The position numbers were made by a program, and so were the translations under genes. From an uncultured Lachnospiraceae bacterium (GTDB lineage Bacteria; Bacillota; Clostridia; Lachnospirales; Lachnospiraceae): a stretch of 50,568 bases of DNA. Shown here piece by piece: positions 36,260 through 44,941 of the stretch. Each line of letters opens with the position of its first letter. Position 1 is the stretch's first letter. The stretch spans positions 1-50,568 of the forward strand of contig CANREG010000017.1 in NCBI GenBank assembly GCA_947629565.1, in the 5' to 3' direction. The notes under the pieces are model-generated. The model saw only the letters and a list, made by a program, of their open reading frames with translations. It did not search any database and had not been told where the DNA came from.

Positions 36260-37282
36260 TTACTTTAATTTTCCGTTTTTCCCGACCGAGGTGTGCATAC
36301 CGCTGCTTAACCGGTTAAGCTTATTAACCAGCCGGGATTTACGGCTCCCTTTTAACGGTATGGGCTGATAATTGTTCGTATACGACACAGATGATAAGGA
36401 ACAGGGAATTACCCTGGCGTCATTTTTCTTTTGCAGCTTCCCGTTTTTCACATAAAAGGTCTGCTGAAAAATCATGGTGTCCTTGTCATTCGGATTCATA
36501 TTTCCGCCAAAGCAGAAATTTCCCAGACTGTACACAATATACCTGCCTTTATATTTTTCAATCCCCTGCAGCACATGCGGATGATGTCCGAGCACCAGGT
36601 CCGCCCCCGCCTCAATGGCATAACGCCCCATAGTCTTTTGCTGGCCGGAGGGATAATAATCTTTCTCAATTCCCCAATGAAAGCTGACAACCACAATAGC
36701 CGCCTTCTTTTTCTTCGCCGCCCGTATGCCTTCCTTTACCTGCTGTTTCGACACGCCGCTTAACTGGCTGAACCCAAGAAATGCAATCCTGACGCCCTTA
36801 ACCTTCTTATAAGCAATGGTTCCAAAATGGCAGTAGGGAATCTTATTTTTCTTTAATACCGCTTTTGTATCTTCAAAGCCTTTTGTTCCAAAGTCTTTAC
36901 TGTGGTTATTGGCAAGGTTTACCACCTCTACCGAACCCTTTTTTAAAATATTTGCATAGGAAGCCGGTCCCTTGAAGGTAAATTTCTTGTCTGCCCGGCT
37001 GGTGGCATTGGTCAGTGTCCCCTCAAAATTTACAATGGTAACGTCATCTTTCTTAAATATCTTTTTTACCTTTTGCAGAAAATAAGTGGAGCCTTTTTTA
37101 TTGTAATAGGTATTAAAACTGTTGTTATAACGGGAATCAATGCCTAATGTACAGTCTCCCGCCGCACTGATGGTTACTTCAACCGTTTTGGGCTTCTTTT
37201 TGGCTGCTGCCTGCGCCGGCAGTTTGCCGCATATAACTGCCAGTAAAAAAAACATTATAATTACACCGATTCTTTTCCTCAT
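36260..37282 (-). CDS. CapA-family secreted protein (metallophosphatase-like)
   Basis: About 340 residues from the ATG at 37282, with AGGGAGA upstream. A signal peptide or anchor (about 1-26) precedes the PGA_cap domain: AAGDCTLGIDSRYNN, VNFEGTLTN, NLANNHSKDFG, VSFHWGIEKDY, LVLGHHPHVLQG and YSLGNFCFGG, in that order, as in CapA/PgsA proteins with a calcineurin-like fold. Relatives take part in poly-gamma-glutamate capsule synthesis, but no capBC genes are near, so a capsule role is not supported here. The C-terminal part is basic. Confidence 0.87.
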   Translation of the reverse strand: MRKRIGVIIMFFLLAVICGKLPAQAAAKKKPKTVEVTISAAGDCTLGIDSRYNNSFNTYYNKKGSTYFLQKVKKIFKKDDVTIVNFEGTLTNATSRADKKFTFKGPASYANILKKGSVEVVNLANNHSKDFGTKGFEDTKAVLKKNKIPYCHFGTIAYKKVKGVRIAFLGFSQLSGVSKQQVKEGIRAAKKKKAAIVVVSFHWGIEKDYYPSGQQKTMGRYAIEAGADLVLGHHPHVLQGIEKYKGRYIVYSLGNFCFGGNMNPNDKDTMIFQQTFYVKNGKLQKKNDARVIPCSLSSVSYTNNYQPIPLKGSRKSRLVNKLNRLSSGMHTSVGKNGKLK

Positions 37283-37303
37283 GATCCATTCTCTCCCTTT
37301 TCC

Positions 37304-37343
37304 CATAAGAAAAGACCACCGCTGATAATCTAACGGTGGTCTT
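37304..37343 (-). terminator. pckA terminator
   Basis: AAGACCACCG (37312-37321) pairs with CGGTGGTCTT (37334-37343); on the minus strand a T-rich stretch follows. Confidence 0.85.
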
Positions 37344-37387
37344 GTATCAACAGCTTAGATTCTGCCTGCCGCACTGACTATGTTATC

Positions 37388-39079
37388 TTACAGTGCATTT
37401 ACCAGCTTCTTAAGAGCTTCAACTGCCTCGTCCGGAAGCTTGTCATAACCGCCCTTGTCGGTAGCGAATTTCTCTACTGCATCTACACGGTTCTGCATAG
37501 CGTCTTTTAACTGCTTCTTATAGTCTGCATCATTTAAGTCCGGAGTAAAGCCTTCCCAATCCATAATTTCGATATCCTCAAACGGACCCCACTGCTTAAA
37601 CTCTGCTCTCTTTTCTACAATGGCCTCTAAGATACCTAAGGTATCAGAAGGCTGACATTTCTTGCCCATGAAGTCACCGGTGTTGATGATGTAGCAGTCT
37701 ACATTCTTCTCCTCCACTAACTTCTTGAACTTCTCATAATCGTTTACCAGCGGATAGGTTCTGAATGGGTTTGCATAAGGAACAATGCGAAGCGCATTCA
37801 TATCCGTACCGGCCTTTACACGCTCTGCGGTAGAGGTCTTGGTTGCCAGCGTTGCACCCATAACGGAAGCAAGGGCTGCGCCTTTTAATTTTACTACCGG
37901 CGGAATGGTCGGATCCTTCATAATCCAGAAAATTGCATTTACCGGAGAGTCAATCTTGTCTACCCGGTTCGGTGACCATAACTTGGACTTGATGGCGCGG
38001 CCGTTACCGTTACGGATATCCTCAGTAACTAACTGAATCTTGCCGTCCTCGTCCATGGTTGCAGAACAGTTCTGCACTGTCAGCAGATACTGGTTATCCG
38101 GACAGCCTGTCGGATAGTCTGCGGTCTTATCAAAATAAGTAGGCTCCAATGCAATGGAAGCACAGGTATCAGAGTTAATAATAAATGCGTCATCATGCAG
38201 CACCTTGATTGCCGGATACTTGCCGCCATGCTTTGCATGAGTAAGCGTTGACTTACCGGAGCCTGACAAGCCGTATACGGAAGCAACAAACTTAGAACCA
38301 TCCTCCAGCGTGTACTCCTTCTGTCCGCCATGACAGGAAGCATAACCGTTACGGTTTGCAATGGCCCAGGCCATAGTCAAGGTTCCTTTCTTATGCTCGC
38401 CAAAATATTTCATACCAAGGATTGCCGCACAGTTCTGATTGGTATCAAAATAGCACAGAGTAAGCGGATCGCTTAAGCAGCTATAGTCTACATCCGGGCT
38501 CTCCGTCGGCGTCCACTGCGGATCAGAGAAAATGTAGATATCCGGCTCTTTGCCATCGCCAACCGGCTTGGAATCCTTGTACATCTTAACATACTCATCT
38601 GACATATACTGGAAATTAAGCATCCAGTTATAAAGAAGGTTCTCTTCCCCTTCCGGAATCAGCAAATGTGCCTTTACCATAAACTCAGGATCCAGACCTA
38701 CAAAACAGGTTGCATGATATAATGTCTCCCAGCGTGTCTTGTAAATTGCATCCATAACTACCTTATCTAACTTGGTATCATCTACACCAGGCTCACCCTT
38801 AATCCGGCGGGCTGCTGCATAACGTCCGGTAACAGCGCCATCGTTAAATAACAATACCTTTGCATCTGCATCCAGACCAAATTCCTCACCGCGGTAAACC
38901 GGCATATCTGTTACGATGGTTCCCGGTGAATTCTTAGCAAGATTATAGGCTTCCTTCAGCGTATTAACCTTTACTACATTGTTGCCGTAAAAAGCGGCCT
39001 CAATAATAGAACGGGTCTTGGAAAAACCAACCTTACCAGCACCAATTTCGTCCAGTTTGTAATTTGCTTTTGTTGCCAT
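37388..39079 (-). CDS. pckA: Phosphoenolpyruvate carboxykinase (ATP)
   Basis: Interconverts oxaloacetate plus ATP with PEP plus CO2. In gut anaerobes it often runs in the carboxylating direction to form oxaloacetate. The 563-residue protein carries the kinase-1a loop GLSGSGKST (about 269-277), the metal region HDDAFIIN, and RTYPLVNDYEKF with the adenine-binding RT pair. It is longer than E. coli PckA (540) but typical for this subgroup. AGGAGG lies nine bases before the ATG. A perfect promoter (39173-39201) and a terminator frame it as a single unit. Confidence 0.97.
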   Translation of the reverse strand: MATKANYKLDEIGAGKVGFSKTRSIIEAAFYGNNVVKVNTLKEAYNLAKNSPGTIVTDMPVYRGEEFGLDADAKVLLFNDGAVTGRYAAARRIKGEPGVDDTKLDKVVMDAIYKTRWETLYHATCFVGLDPEFMVKAHLLIPEGEENLLYNWMLNFQYMSDEYVKMYKDSKPVGDGKEPDIYIFSDPQWTPTESPDVDYSCLSDPLTLCYFDTNQNCAAILGMKYFGEHKKGTLTMAWAIANRNGYASCHGGQKEYTLEDGSKFVASVYGLSGSGKSTLTHAKHGGKYPAIKVLHDDAFIINSDTCASIALEPTYFDKTADYPTGCPDNQYLLTVQNCSATMDEDGKIQLVTEDIRNGNGRAIKSKLWSPNRVDKIDSPVNAIFWIMKDPTIPPVVKLKGAALASVMGATLATKTSTAERVKAGTDMNALRIVPYANPFRTYPLVNDYEKFKKLVEEKNVDCYIINTGDFMGKKCQPSDTLGILEAIVEKRAEFKQWGPFEDIEIMDWEGFTPDLNDADYKKQLKDAMQNRVDAVEKFATDKGGYDKLPDEAVEALKKLVNAL

Positions 39080-39172
39080 GTGTTACATCCTCCTGTATTT
39101 ATTATTTTTCACATTCTTAAAATGTTGAAATACAATTCCCCATTGGCCTTCATAAAAATGCCAATCATCCCT

Positions 39173-39201
39173 AGTATATATTTCAAAATCTTTACTGTCA
39201 A
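39173..39201 (-). promoter_or_regulatory. pckA promoter
   Basis: TTGACA (39196-39201) and TATACT (39173-39178) with a 17-bp spacer on the minus strand. It lies just outside the left end of the large inverted repeat. Confidence 0.88.
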
Positions 39202-39210
39202 TAGCCGAAC

Positions 39211-39764
39211 ACAAAATTTGTAACGATTCTCCCCTATTTTGTTGTCCCCCCTTTCAGCGGATATCTTTCTATTATCCGCCTTTTTTTGTGACACCGCCGA
39301 GGGGAATCCTGTCCCTTCGTTCCTGCACTGGTTTCGGTTTTAAGAAATTTTGCGGCCCGCCCGTCCGGCATATTTATTTGCACATGCTCACGAAGAACTC
39401 GCACCGGGAAGGGGTGACTGGGAAACATCGAAAGCCCCTTTAAGAACGCCGGTACTTGCGGAGGACATGAAAATTATCGTTATCGGAAGTTTATATGTCC
39501 TCCGCTTAGTACCGCTGCGTTCTTAACAGAGCGCAAGCGTGGCTTAAGATGTTTTCCCAGCACCCCAAACCCGGTGCTCAGACACTTCTCCGCATGTGCA
39601 TTATGCCGGACGGGCGGGCCGCAAATTTCTAAAAAACCGCGTGTCAGGAACGAAGGGACAGGATTCCCCCTCGGCGGTAAGCCACGAATATTTTCCCGGA
39701 TAATAGAAAGATATCTGCTGAAAGGGGAAATCTGCCAAAAGGGAGAATCGTTACAAATTTGTGT
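39211..39764. repeat. Large imperfect inverted repeat (554 bp, arms about 270 bp)
   Basis: The arms pair in blocks over their whole length. The tips 39214-39233 and 39741-39760 match 20 of 20. Blocks 39251-39278 and 39697-39724 differ at one base; 39293-39325 and 39645-39678 differ by one inserted base; 39344-39372 and 39602-39629 differ by one inserted base; the centre pairs 39458-39468 with 39495-39505. No convincing gene lies inside: the open frames are mirror images on the two arms and lack ribosome sites. It is bounded by the pckA promoter and the abrB terminator. Confidence 0.92.
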
Positions 39765-39765
39765 A

Positions 39766-39808
39766 AGTAAAAAGCAGTCTCCCGTATGGGGAAACTGCTT
39801 TTTATTAT
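39766..39808 (-). terminator. Terminator of abrB, probably bidirectional
   Basis: AAAGCAGT-TCCC pairs with GGGA-ACTGCTTT around a four-base loop, with T runs on both strands. It separates abrB from the large inverted repeat. Confidence 0.85.
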
Positions 39809-39812
39809 GTCC

Positions 39813-40082
39813 TTATAGATTAGCATTTTCTGAAAATCCTGCCAGTCTCATCAATTCCTTAATAGTGTTCCTGCTTACCATCTTTCCCTGGTATTCCAGT
39901 AGGTCTTCCTTACTTCCTGTGAAAATATCTGCCGGTTCGTGTTTCCGCAATATAACTTTATCCTCATCCACAAATATTTCAACCGGATCCTTGATATCGA
40001 TGGATAAGCTCCTTCGCAGTTCGATAGGCAATGTTACTCTGCCAAGATTATCCAGATGTCTGACAATTCCTGTTGATTTCAT
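39813..40082 (-). CDS. AbrB-family transition-state-type regulator
   Basis: An 89-residue protein. The N-terminal swapped-hairpin DNA-binding domain (about 1-50) begins MKSTGIVRHLDNLGRVTLP, the AbrB/SpoVT pattern; the C-terminal half is a short tail with NTIKELMRLAGF. ATG at 40082 is chosen since AGGAG lies nine bases upstream; an ATG two codons earlier is too close to it. In B. subtilis abrB follows rsmI (yabC), and here rsmI lies about 700 bp away on the same strand, with an XRE gene between. Confidence 0.92.
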   Translation of the reverse strand: MKSTGIVRHLDNLGRVTLPIELRRSLSIDIKDPVEIFVDEDKVILRKHEPADIFTGSKEDLLEYQGKMVSRNTIKELMRLAGFSENANL

Positions 40083-40159
40083 AGACATCCTCTCCTTTTT
40101 CTATGGTATACCAGAATTGTGCATCATAGATTAGAATTAAACATCCCGTGGTTACCCTT

Positions 40160-40188
40160 AAAGTAGCATGAAATTCTTTTAAAGTCAA
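40160..40188 (-). promoter_or_regulatory. abrB-like gene promoter
   Basis: TTGACT (40183-40188) and TACTTT (40160-40165) with a 17-bp spacer. The 326-base gap 40083-40408 is otherwise AT-rich and holds no further recognised feature. Confidence 0.6.
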
Positions 40189-40408
40189 CGCATATATTAA
40201 AAATTTTAAATATTGTCATAATATGGAAATTTTCTTGTCAGAATGGACAATTGGTATTGTGTCTATTTTCGGGTATTTAAGTGTAACCCGTAATAAAACA
40301 ATATTTTTATTAAAATATGGATTATTGTATTAAAATACTTTTTCCATTTAACTCTCTGATAAAATAAATTTATAGTTACTTGTTGTTTGTTATTTAAGGA
40401 GGAATTGT

Positions 40409-40729
40409 ATGGATTACATATTATTGGGTTCCCGTATCCGGGAATCGAGAATTAACCGGCATGTCTCCCAACAACAAATGGCCCAAAAACTTAATTTTTC
40501 ACAGCAGCATATTTGTAATGTGGAACATGGCATGGCGCATCCCAGTCTGGATTTGCTTGTGGATATTTCCAATATTTTAAATGTTCCCTTAGACTATTTG
40601 CTACAGGACAGCCTGAAACGGAAAAATGCAGGAAACGGCGATAATATTTTATCTGATGTACAATATTTTCTCGACAATCAGGAATTAGAAATTCATATAC
40701 TACAAAAACTTCTTCAGGATATTTCATAA
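40409..40729 (+). CDS. XRE-family transcriptional regulator
   Basis: A 106-residue protein with a helix-turn-helix at about 7-62 (VSQQQMAQKLNFSQQHICNV) and a C-terminal helical tail after a basic linker (KRKNAGNGD). Divergent from the abrB-like gene and convergent with rsmI. AAGGAGG lies about seven bases before the ATG. It interrupts the otherwise conserved rsmI-abrB order, and its target is unknown. Confidence 0.87.
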   Translation: MDYILLGSRIRESRINRHVSQQQMAQKLNFSQQHICNVEHGMAHPSLDLLVDISNILNVPLDYLLQDSLKRKNAGNGDNILSDVQYFLDNQELEIHILQKLLQDIS

Positions 40730-40793
40730 TTTCCTATTATAAAAGCCTGTTTTTAATTTAAAATACCGGGACTTGTGCTGTCTCTCCTGTGTT

Positions 40794-41636
40794 TCACTGT
40801 TCCAACAGCGCCTGATAGATTTCGCGCTTTCCCACTCCCCGGTCTTTCGCCGCCTGTTTCATGGCCTCTTTCTTATCCATTCCCTGCTCCATATACCACT
40901 CCACATGTTCGGGGATACTCATGGAGAGCAGACCGCCAAGCGCCTCCTGCTTAACCGCCTGGGGATTCGCGCCTTCGATGACCAGAACAAACTCCCCCTT
41001 CGGCTCCTGCTGCTGATAATGCGCAATCGCTCCCGATAAGGTCGTGCGGAAATTTTCCTCATGTTTTTTCGTAAGCTCCCGGCACAGGGAAACCGGGCGG
41101 TCTCCTAAGGTATCGAAAAGCTCCTGCAATGTCTTTTTTAATCTGTGGGGCGCCTCGTAGAGAATAATGGTGCGGGTTTCCCTTTTGAGCTCCTCCAATA
41201 CCGCCGCCCTTTCCCTTTTATCATACGGAAGAAACGCCTCAAAGCAGAACCGTCCCGTCGGCCTGCCGGACAGGGTGAGCGCCGTAACAAAAGCGGAAGG
41301 TCCTGGCAGAGAGGTCACTTCGATTCCCGCCTCATGGCACTGCTTTACCAGCTCCTCCCCCGGGTCGGAAATCGCCGGCGTACCCGCGTCTGTAATCAAC
41401 GCCACATTAAGCCCCGCTTCCATTTTCTGTACCAGCGCCTTCGCCTTGTCGTACTTATTGTATTCGTGATAACTGGTCATGGGCGTTTTTATGTCAAAAT
41501 GATTCAACAGCTTTATGCTGTTTCTGGTGTCCTCCGCCGCAATCAAATCCGCTTCCCGCAGCACCCGCAGCACCCGCAGGGTGATATCCTCCAGATTGCC
41601 GATGGGCGTGGCGCAGATATATAACATGCCTGCCAT
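40794..41636 (-). CDS. rsmI: 16S rRNA (cytidine1402-2'-O)-methyltransferase
   Basis: Methylates the ribose of C1402 in the ribosomal decoding centre. The 280-residue protein starts MLYICATPIGNLEDITLR (after two residues), then AEDTRNSIKLLNHF and DAGTPAISDPG, the SAM-binding TP-methylase pattern, and ends with a small helical domain. It starts nine bases past the trmN6-like stop. In B. subtilis this is yabC, in the same gene order. Confidence 0.96.
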   Translation of the reverse strand: MAGMLYICATPIGNLEDITLRVLRVLREADLIAAEDTRNSIKLLNHFDIKTPMTSYHEYNKYDKAKALVQKMEAGLNVALITDAGTPAISDPGEELVKQCHEAGIEVTSLPGPSAFVTALTLSGRPTGRFCFEAFLPYDKRERAAVLEELKRETRTIILYEAPHRLKKTLQELFDTLGDRPVSLCRELTKKHEENFRTTLSGAIAHYQQQEPKGEFVLVIEGANPQAVKQEALGGLLSMSIPEHVEWYMEQGMDKKEAMKQAAKDRGVGKREIYQALLEQ

Positions 41637-41645
41637 AATCCTCTC

Positions 41646-42383
41646 CTATAAATACCGCTTTCCGTAAATGCGGAAAATCTCGTCGCTGTATATGCCCTTA
41701 TCCTGATAGACAATCAAGGGCGCCTCCACCGTTATACGGGGCCGTCCCCCCTTGGTTCCCTCAATCAGCACCATAGTGGGCTCCTTGTCCACATAGGGAT
41801 GCACCAGCCGCATCCGCTTCGGCTCAATATGATACTGCTTCATACACGCAAAAATCTCTGCCAGCCGGAAGGGCTTGTGAATCATAAAAAAGCTGCCTCC
41901 CTCCGGCAGCACATGAGCCGCCGCCCGGACCACATCCTCTAAGCAGAGCAGCACCTCGTGTCTGGCAATGGTCTTCGGCTCATGGAGATTGGTAAGTCCA
42001 TGATGTTCCGTCATATAGGGCGGATTCACCGTTACCACCTGAACCGACGCCGGGGCAAATCGCCCTGTAACCTCTTTTACATCTCCGCAGACAATCTCCA
42101 CCCGGTCCTCTAAATGGTTCATCTTGACGCTCCTACAGGCCATATCCGCATAATCCGGCTGTATCTCTAAACCGCAGAAGCTTTCGCCCTCTGTCTTTGC
42201 CGCCAGTAAAATGGGAATGACGCCGCCTCCGGTACAAAGGTCTAATACCCGCTGCCCTTTCCTGACTTTCGCAAAATCCGAAAGCAGAACGGCGTCCACA
42301 CCAAAACAGAAGCCTTTCGGCTTCTGAATAATCTGGTATCCCTTACATTGCAAATCGTCTATTCTCTCATCTTCTAATATCAT
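41646..42383 (-). CDS. tRNA1(Val) adenine-N6-methyltransferase-like protein (YabB family)
   Basis: A 245-residue class I methyltransferase. Motif I is VLDLCTGGGVIPILLAAK (about 45-62) and motif IV is VNPPYMT (about 133-139), the NPPY signature of N6-adenine methylation. By family and position it corresponds to B. subtilis yabB/trmN6, which modifies A37 of tRNA1-Val. It lies between rsmI and the ricT gene. Confidence 0.92.
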   Translation of the reverse strand: MILEDERIDDLQCKGYQIIQKPKGFCFGVDAVLLSDFAKVRKGQRVLDLCTGGGVIPILLAAKTEGESFCGLEIQPDYADMACRSVKMNHLEDRVEIVCGDVKEVTGRFAPASVQVVTVNPPYMTEHHGLTNLHEPKTIARHEVLLCLEDVVRAAAHVLPEGGSFFMIHKPFRLAEIFACMKQYHIEPKRMRLVHPYVDKEPTMVLIEGTKGGRPRITVEAPLIVYQDKGIYSDEIFRIYGKRYL

Positions 42384-42431
42384 CGCCTGTTCCTGCGTCC
42401 TGTTTTCCTTTCCTTCAGAACCCGTCTGCAG

Positions 42432-43340
42432 CTAGTCTATCTTAGAGCCGGACTCCTGTTTTTCCAAAGCCTCTAACGCCCTTAATTCTTCATCATCATT
42501 GGTCTTATCGTTCTTCCGGCGCTTCTTTGGCTTGAACTTTAATTCGTCTACCGTATATTCCCGAATCTCCTTATCGTCATTTTCCAGCTCCACAATAACC
42601 TTAACCTTCTGGCGGAGAACGCTGATACTGCTGACTTCTCCCTTGCAGCCGTCAATGGTCTTTACAAAATCGCCCACATTGGGCAGCTTTTCATTCAGGT
42701 ACTCATAGGTCTCCTGCTCATTTTTGAGACAGCACATCAGCCGCCCGCACACGCCGGAAATCTTGGACGGATTTAGGGAAAGATTCTGCTCCTTAGCCAT
42801 CTTAATCGATACCGGAACAAAGTCTGACAGATAACTATGACAGCAAAGCTCCCTTCCGCAGATACCGATTCCGCCCATAATCTTTGTCTCGTCCCGCACG
42901 CCAATCTGGCGAAGCTCGATTCTGGTCCGAAAGACTGCCGCTAAGTCCTTTACCAGCTCCCGGAAATCAATCCGCCCGTCCGCGGTAAAATAAAAGAGCA
43001 GCTTATTGTTGTCAAAGGTATACTCCACATCAATCAGCTTCATCTCCAGACCATGCTTGGCAATCTTTTCCAGACAAATCTTATAGGCGTCCTTGCATTT
43101 TTCCTTGTTCTCCTCATAATGCCTGTAATCCTGCTCTGTAGCCTTGCGGATAACCGGCTTAAGGGGAGAGGAAATCTCCTCGTCTTTAATCTGCCGTCTG
43201 CCTAACACGACCTTTCCAAATTCTACGCCCCTGGCGGTCTCCACGATAACCGCATCTCCGGTTTCCAATTCAATGCCGTTGGGGGCAAAAAAATATATCT
43301 TTCCGTTGGAACGGAAACGCACACCTATTACTTCTGTCAT
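42432..43340 (-). CDS. ricT: PSP1-domain protein RicT/YaaT
   Basis: A 302-residue protein with the PSP1 C-terminal domain (about 60-145) and a Cys-rich part, GICGRELCCHSYL and GVCGRLMCC, which in B. subtilis binds an iron-sulphur cluster in the RicAFT complex. That complex affects RNase Y activity, sporulation and biofilm formation. The C-terminal tail is charged. Its ATG overlaps the holB stop in an ATGA, so the two are translationally coupled. Confidence 0.94.
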   Translation of the reverse strand: MTEVIGVRFRSNGKIYFFAPNGIELETGDAVIVETARGVEFGKVVLGRRQIKDEEISSPLKPVIRKATEQDYRHYEENKEKCKDAYKICLEKIAKHGLEMKLIDVEYTFDNNKLLFYFTADGRIDFRELVKDLAAVFRTRIELRQIGVRDETKIMGGIGICGRELCCHSYLSDFVPVSIKMAKEQNLSLNPSKISGVCGRLMCCLKNEQETYEYLNEKLPNVGDFVKTIDGCKGEVSSISVLRQKVKVIVELENDDKEIREYTVDELKFKPKKRRKNDKTNDDEELRALEALEKQESGSKID

Positions 43341-44332
43341 TGTATATTCTCCTTTATTGTAAGCAGCATTAACTCCATGGCAATGTCAAAATTGACATTG
43401 GCCTCTAACCGGACCTTTAATTTGTCCAGCGCGGTGATAATCTCCTCCAATCCTTCATAGGAGGTATGGCTTGCCTGCTTTTTCATCACTGAAAATTCTT
43501 TTTTAAAAATAATCTTATTCGGTGAATTGGATATCTTCACCATCAGGATATCCCGAAACCACATGGTCATAATATCTATGTAATCCGTAATATCCAGCTT
43601 ATATTTTCCCATATTTTTTACGGCCTGGATAATATCTTCCATCTCCATATCCGGAATAGAGCGCAAAAGCCGTATGCTGTCCTCCCGAATCTCGTTGTAA
43701 TCGGGAGAAATGGCTAACCGTACTGCCTTTCCCAGATTTCCCTGTGCAAAATCCGTACAAAACCGGGCCTTGTCCTGGTCTACCTGTAAATTCGTCATCA
43801 GATAATCTATCATATCTAACGGCTCTACCGGCTTAAAATTCAGCACAATACACCGGCTCAGCACCGTCGGCAGAAACTTGTCCACATTGTTGGTGAGCAA
43901 CATAATAACCGCATATTCCGGCGGCTCTTCCAAAGTCTTAAGCAGCGCGTTTTGCGCCTGAGGCGTCATTAGCTGGGAATCCGGAACGATATATATCTTG
44001 TAGCGGCTGCTGTAAGGCTTTAAATCGATATCATTTACTATCTGGGTGCGGACCTCCTCCACAGAAAGGGTATTGGCTTTCTCATGCGTTACCCAGATAA
44101 TATCCGGCTGGTTACCGGATTCTGCCTGTAAGCAGGAATGGCATTTCCCACATGGATCCGGCTCTCCGGTCTCGCATTGCAGCGACTTTGCCACTACAGC
44201 CGCAAGCGTCTTCTTTCCCACTCCTTTTTCCCCGTTCAGAATATAGGCGTGGGATACCTTGCCAAGCTCAATGCTGCTCTTAAAATGCCGGACTATATCC
44301 TCATGCCCGATTATATCACTGTAATTTGCCAT
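43337..44332 (-). CDS. holB: DNA polymerase III delta-prime subunit
   Basis: Part of the clamp loader for replication. The 331-residue protein has an AAA+ fold with GEKGVGKKT (about 34-42), a four-Cys zinc module (C54, C60, C63 and C66 approximately, in DPCGKCHSC), and the sensor region NALLKTLEEPPEYAV. The length is standard. A 150-bp gap with a 42-bp tandem repeat separates it from yaaR upstream, while its 3' end overlaps ricT. Confidence 0.95.
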   Translation of the reverse strand: MANYSDIIGHEDIVRHFKSSIELGKVSHAYILNGEKGVGKKTLAAVVAKSLQCETGEPDPCGKCHSCLQAESGNQPDIIWVTHEKANTLSVEEVRTQIVNDIDLKPYSSRYKIYIVPDSQLMTPQAQNALLKTLEEPPEYAVIMLLTNNVDKFLPTVLSRCIVLNFKPVEPLDMIDYLMTNLQVDQDKARFCTDFAQGNLGKAVRLAISPDYNEIREDSIRLLRSIPDMEMEDIIQAVKNMGKYKLDITDYIDIMTMWFRDILMVKISNSPNKIIFKKEFSVMKKQASHTSYEGLEEIITALDKLKVRLEANVNFDIAMELMLLTIKENIQ

Positions 44333-44347
44333 ATACTCACCTCGTTT

Positions 44348-44471
44348 CCTCTTCTGCCTGTATATACCTGCGCTGTCTTATGCTCATTTCCTCTTCTACC
44401 CATATATACCTACGCTGTCTTACGCTCATTTCCTCTCCTGCCCGTATATGCCTGCGCTGTCCTGTGCTTAA
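44348..44471. repeat. Intergenic 42-bp tandem repeat, three copies
   Basis: Units start at 44348, 44390 and 44432, each 42 bp, with a few base differences between copies. The third copy is slightly truncated or diverged at its end. On the minus strand each unit contains GTATATAC-like and AGAGGAAATGAG words. It lies in the 150-bp gap between yaaR and holB, inside the presumed operon. Confidence 0.9.
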
Positions 44472-44482
44472 TCTCCAAGTGG

Positions 44483-44929
44483 TTAGGTGGAAATATCCAA
44501 AAGCATTCCCCGGATATCGTCAATCTTACCCAAAATGGCCAGATTATCCTTCTCATCTTTCAAAAGCTCCTGCGCTAATTCGTCTAAGGATTTGTCTACC
44601 TCCTTGACAATGCCATACACTCTGTGCCTTCCCCGCCGGTCTAAGAAATTCTCTCTGGAAAAAGCATGGGAATTAGCCGCCACTTCATTCATAAATTCCT
44701 TGACCAGACTGCGGTAACGCTTCATATCCCGGATATCCATGTGCTTGGCAATCTTACTGCCCTGCTCCTCGATATCCTTCATCAGGCCGGAAAGCTTTTC
44801 CTGTAACTCGCTGTTCTCTATATGGCTGACTAAGGTAAACTTAAAACTGTCATCTCCTTTGGGGGCCTGAGTCTGGGACTCTACCGGCGCCGCCCCTGTC
44901 ATCTGGTTTACTTTTAAATCCATACTCAT
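44483..44929 (-). CDS. yaaR: YaaR-family protein (DUF327)
   Basis: A 148-residue helical cytoplasmic protein. The stretches [20 protein letters not shown] and the [21 protein letters not shown] region (quoted here only by their cores [11 protein letters not shown] and HRVYGIV) identify the family. Function is unknown. It lies 12 bp after tmk. In B. subtilis darA (yaaQ) sits between tmk and yaaR; there is no room for it here. Confidence 0.92.
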   Translation of the reverse strand: MSMDLKVNQMTGAAPVESQTQAPKGDDSFKFTLVSHIENSELQEKLSGLMKDIEEQGSKIAKHMDIRDMKRYRSLVKEFMNEVAANSHAFSRENFLDRRGRHRVYGIVKEVDKSLDELAQELLKDEKDNLAILGKIDDIRGMLLDIST

Positions 44930-44941
44930 GCTATCCCCTCC

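Noticed and set aside
39574-40134. 186-codon plus-strand open frame over the right arm and abrB
   Set aside because: No ribosome site. It runs through the abrB-like gene in antisense, and its first half mirrors a frame on the left arm (39234-39428, minus) because the arms are inverted copies. Wobble positions match as well as the others, so the similarity is at DNA level.
44348-44471. CRISPR array
   Set aside because: The 42-bp units are contiguous with no spacers, there are only three, and no cas genes are near.
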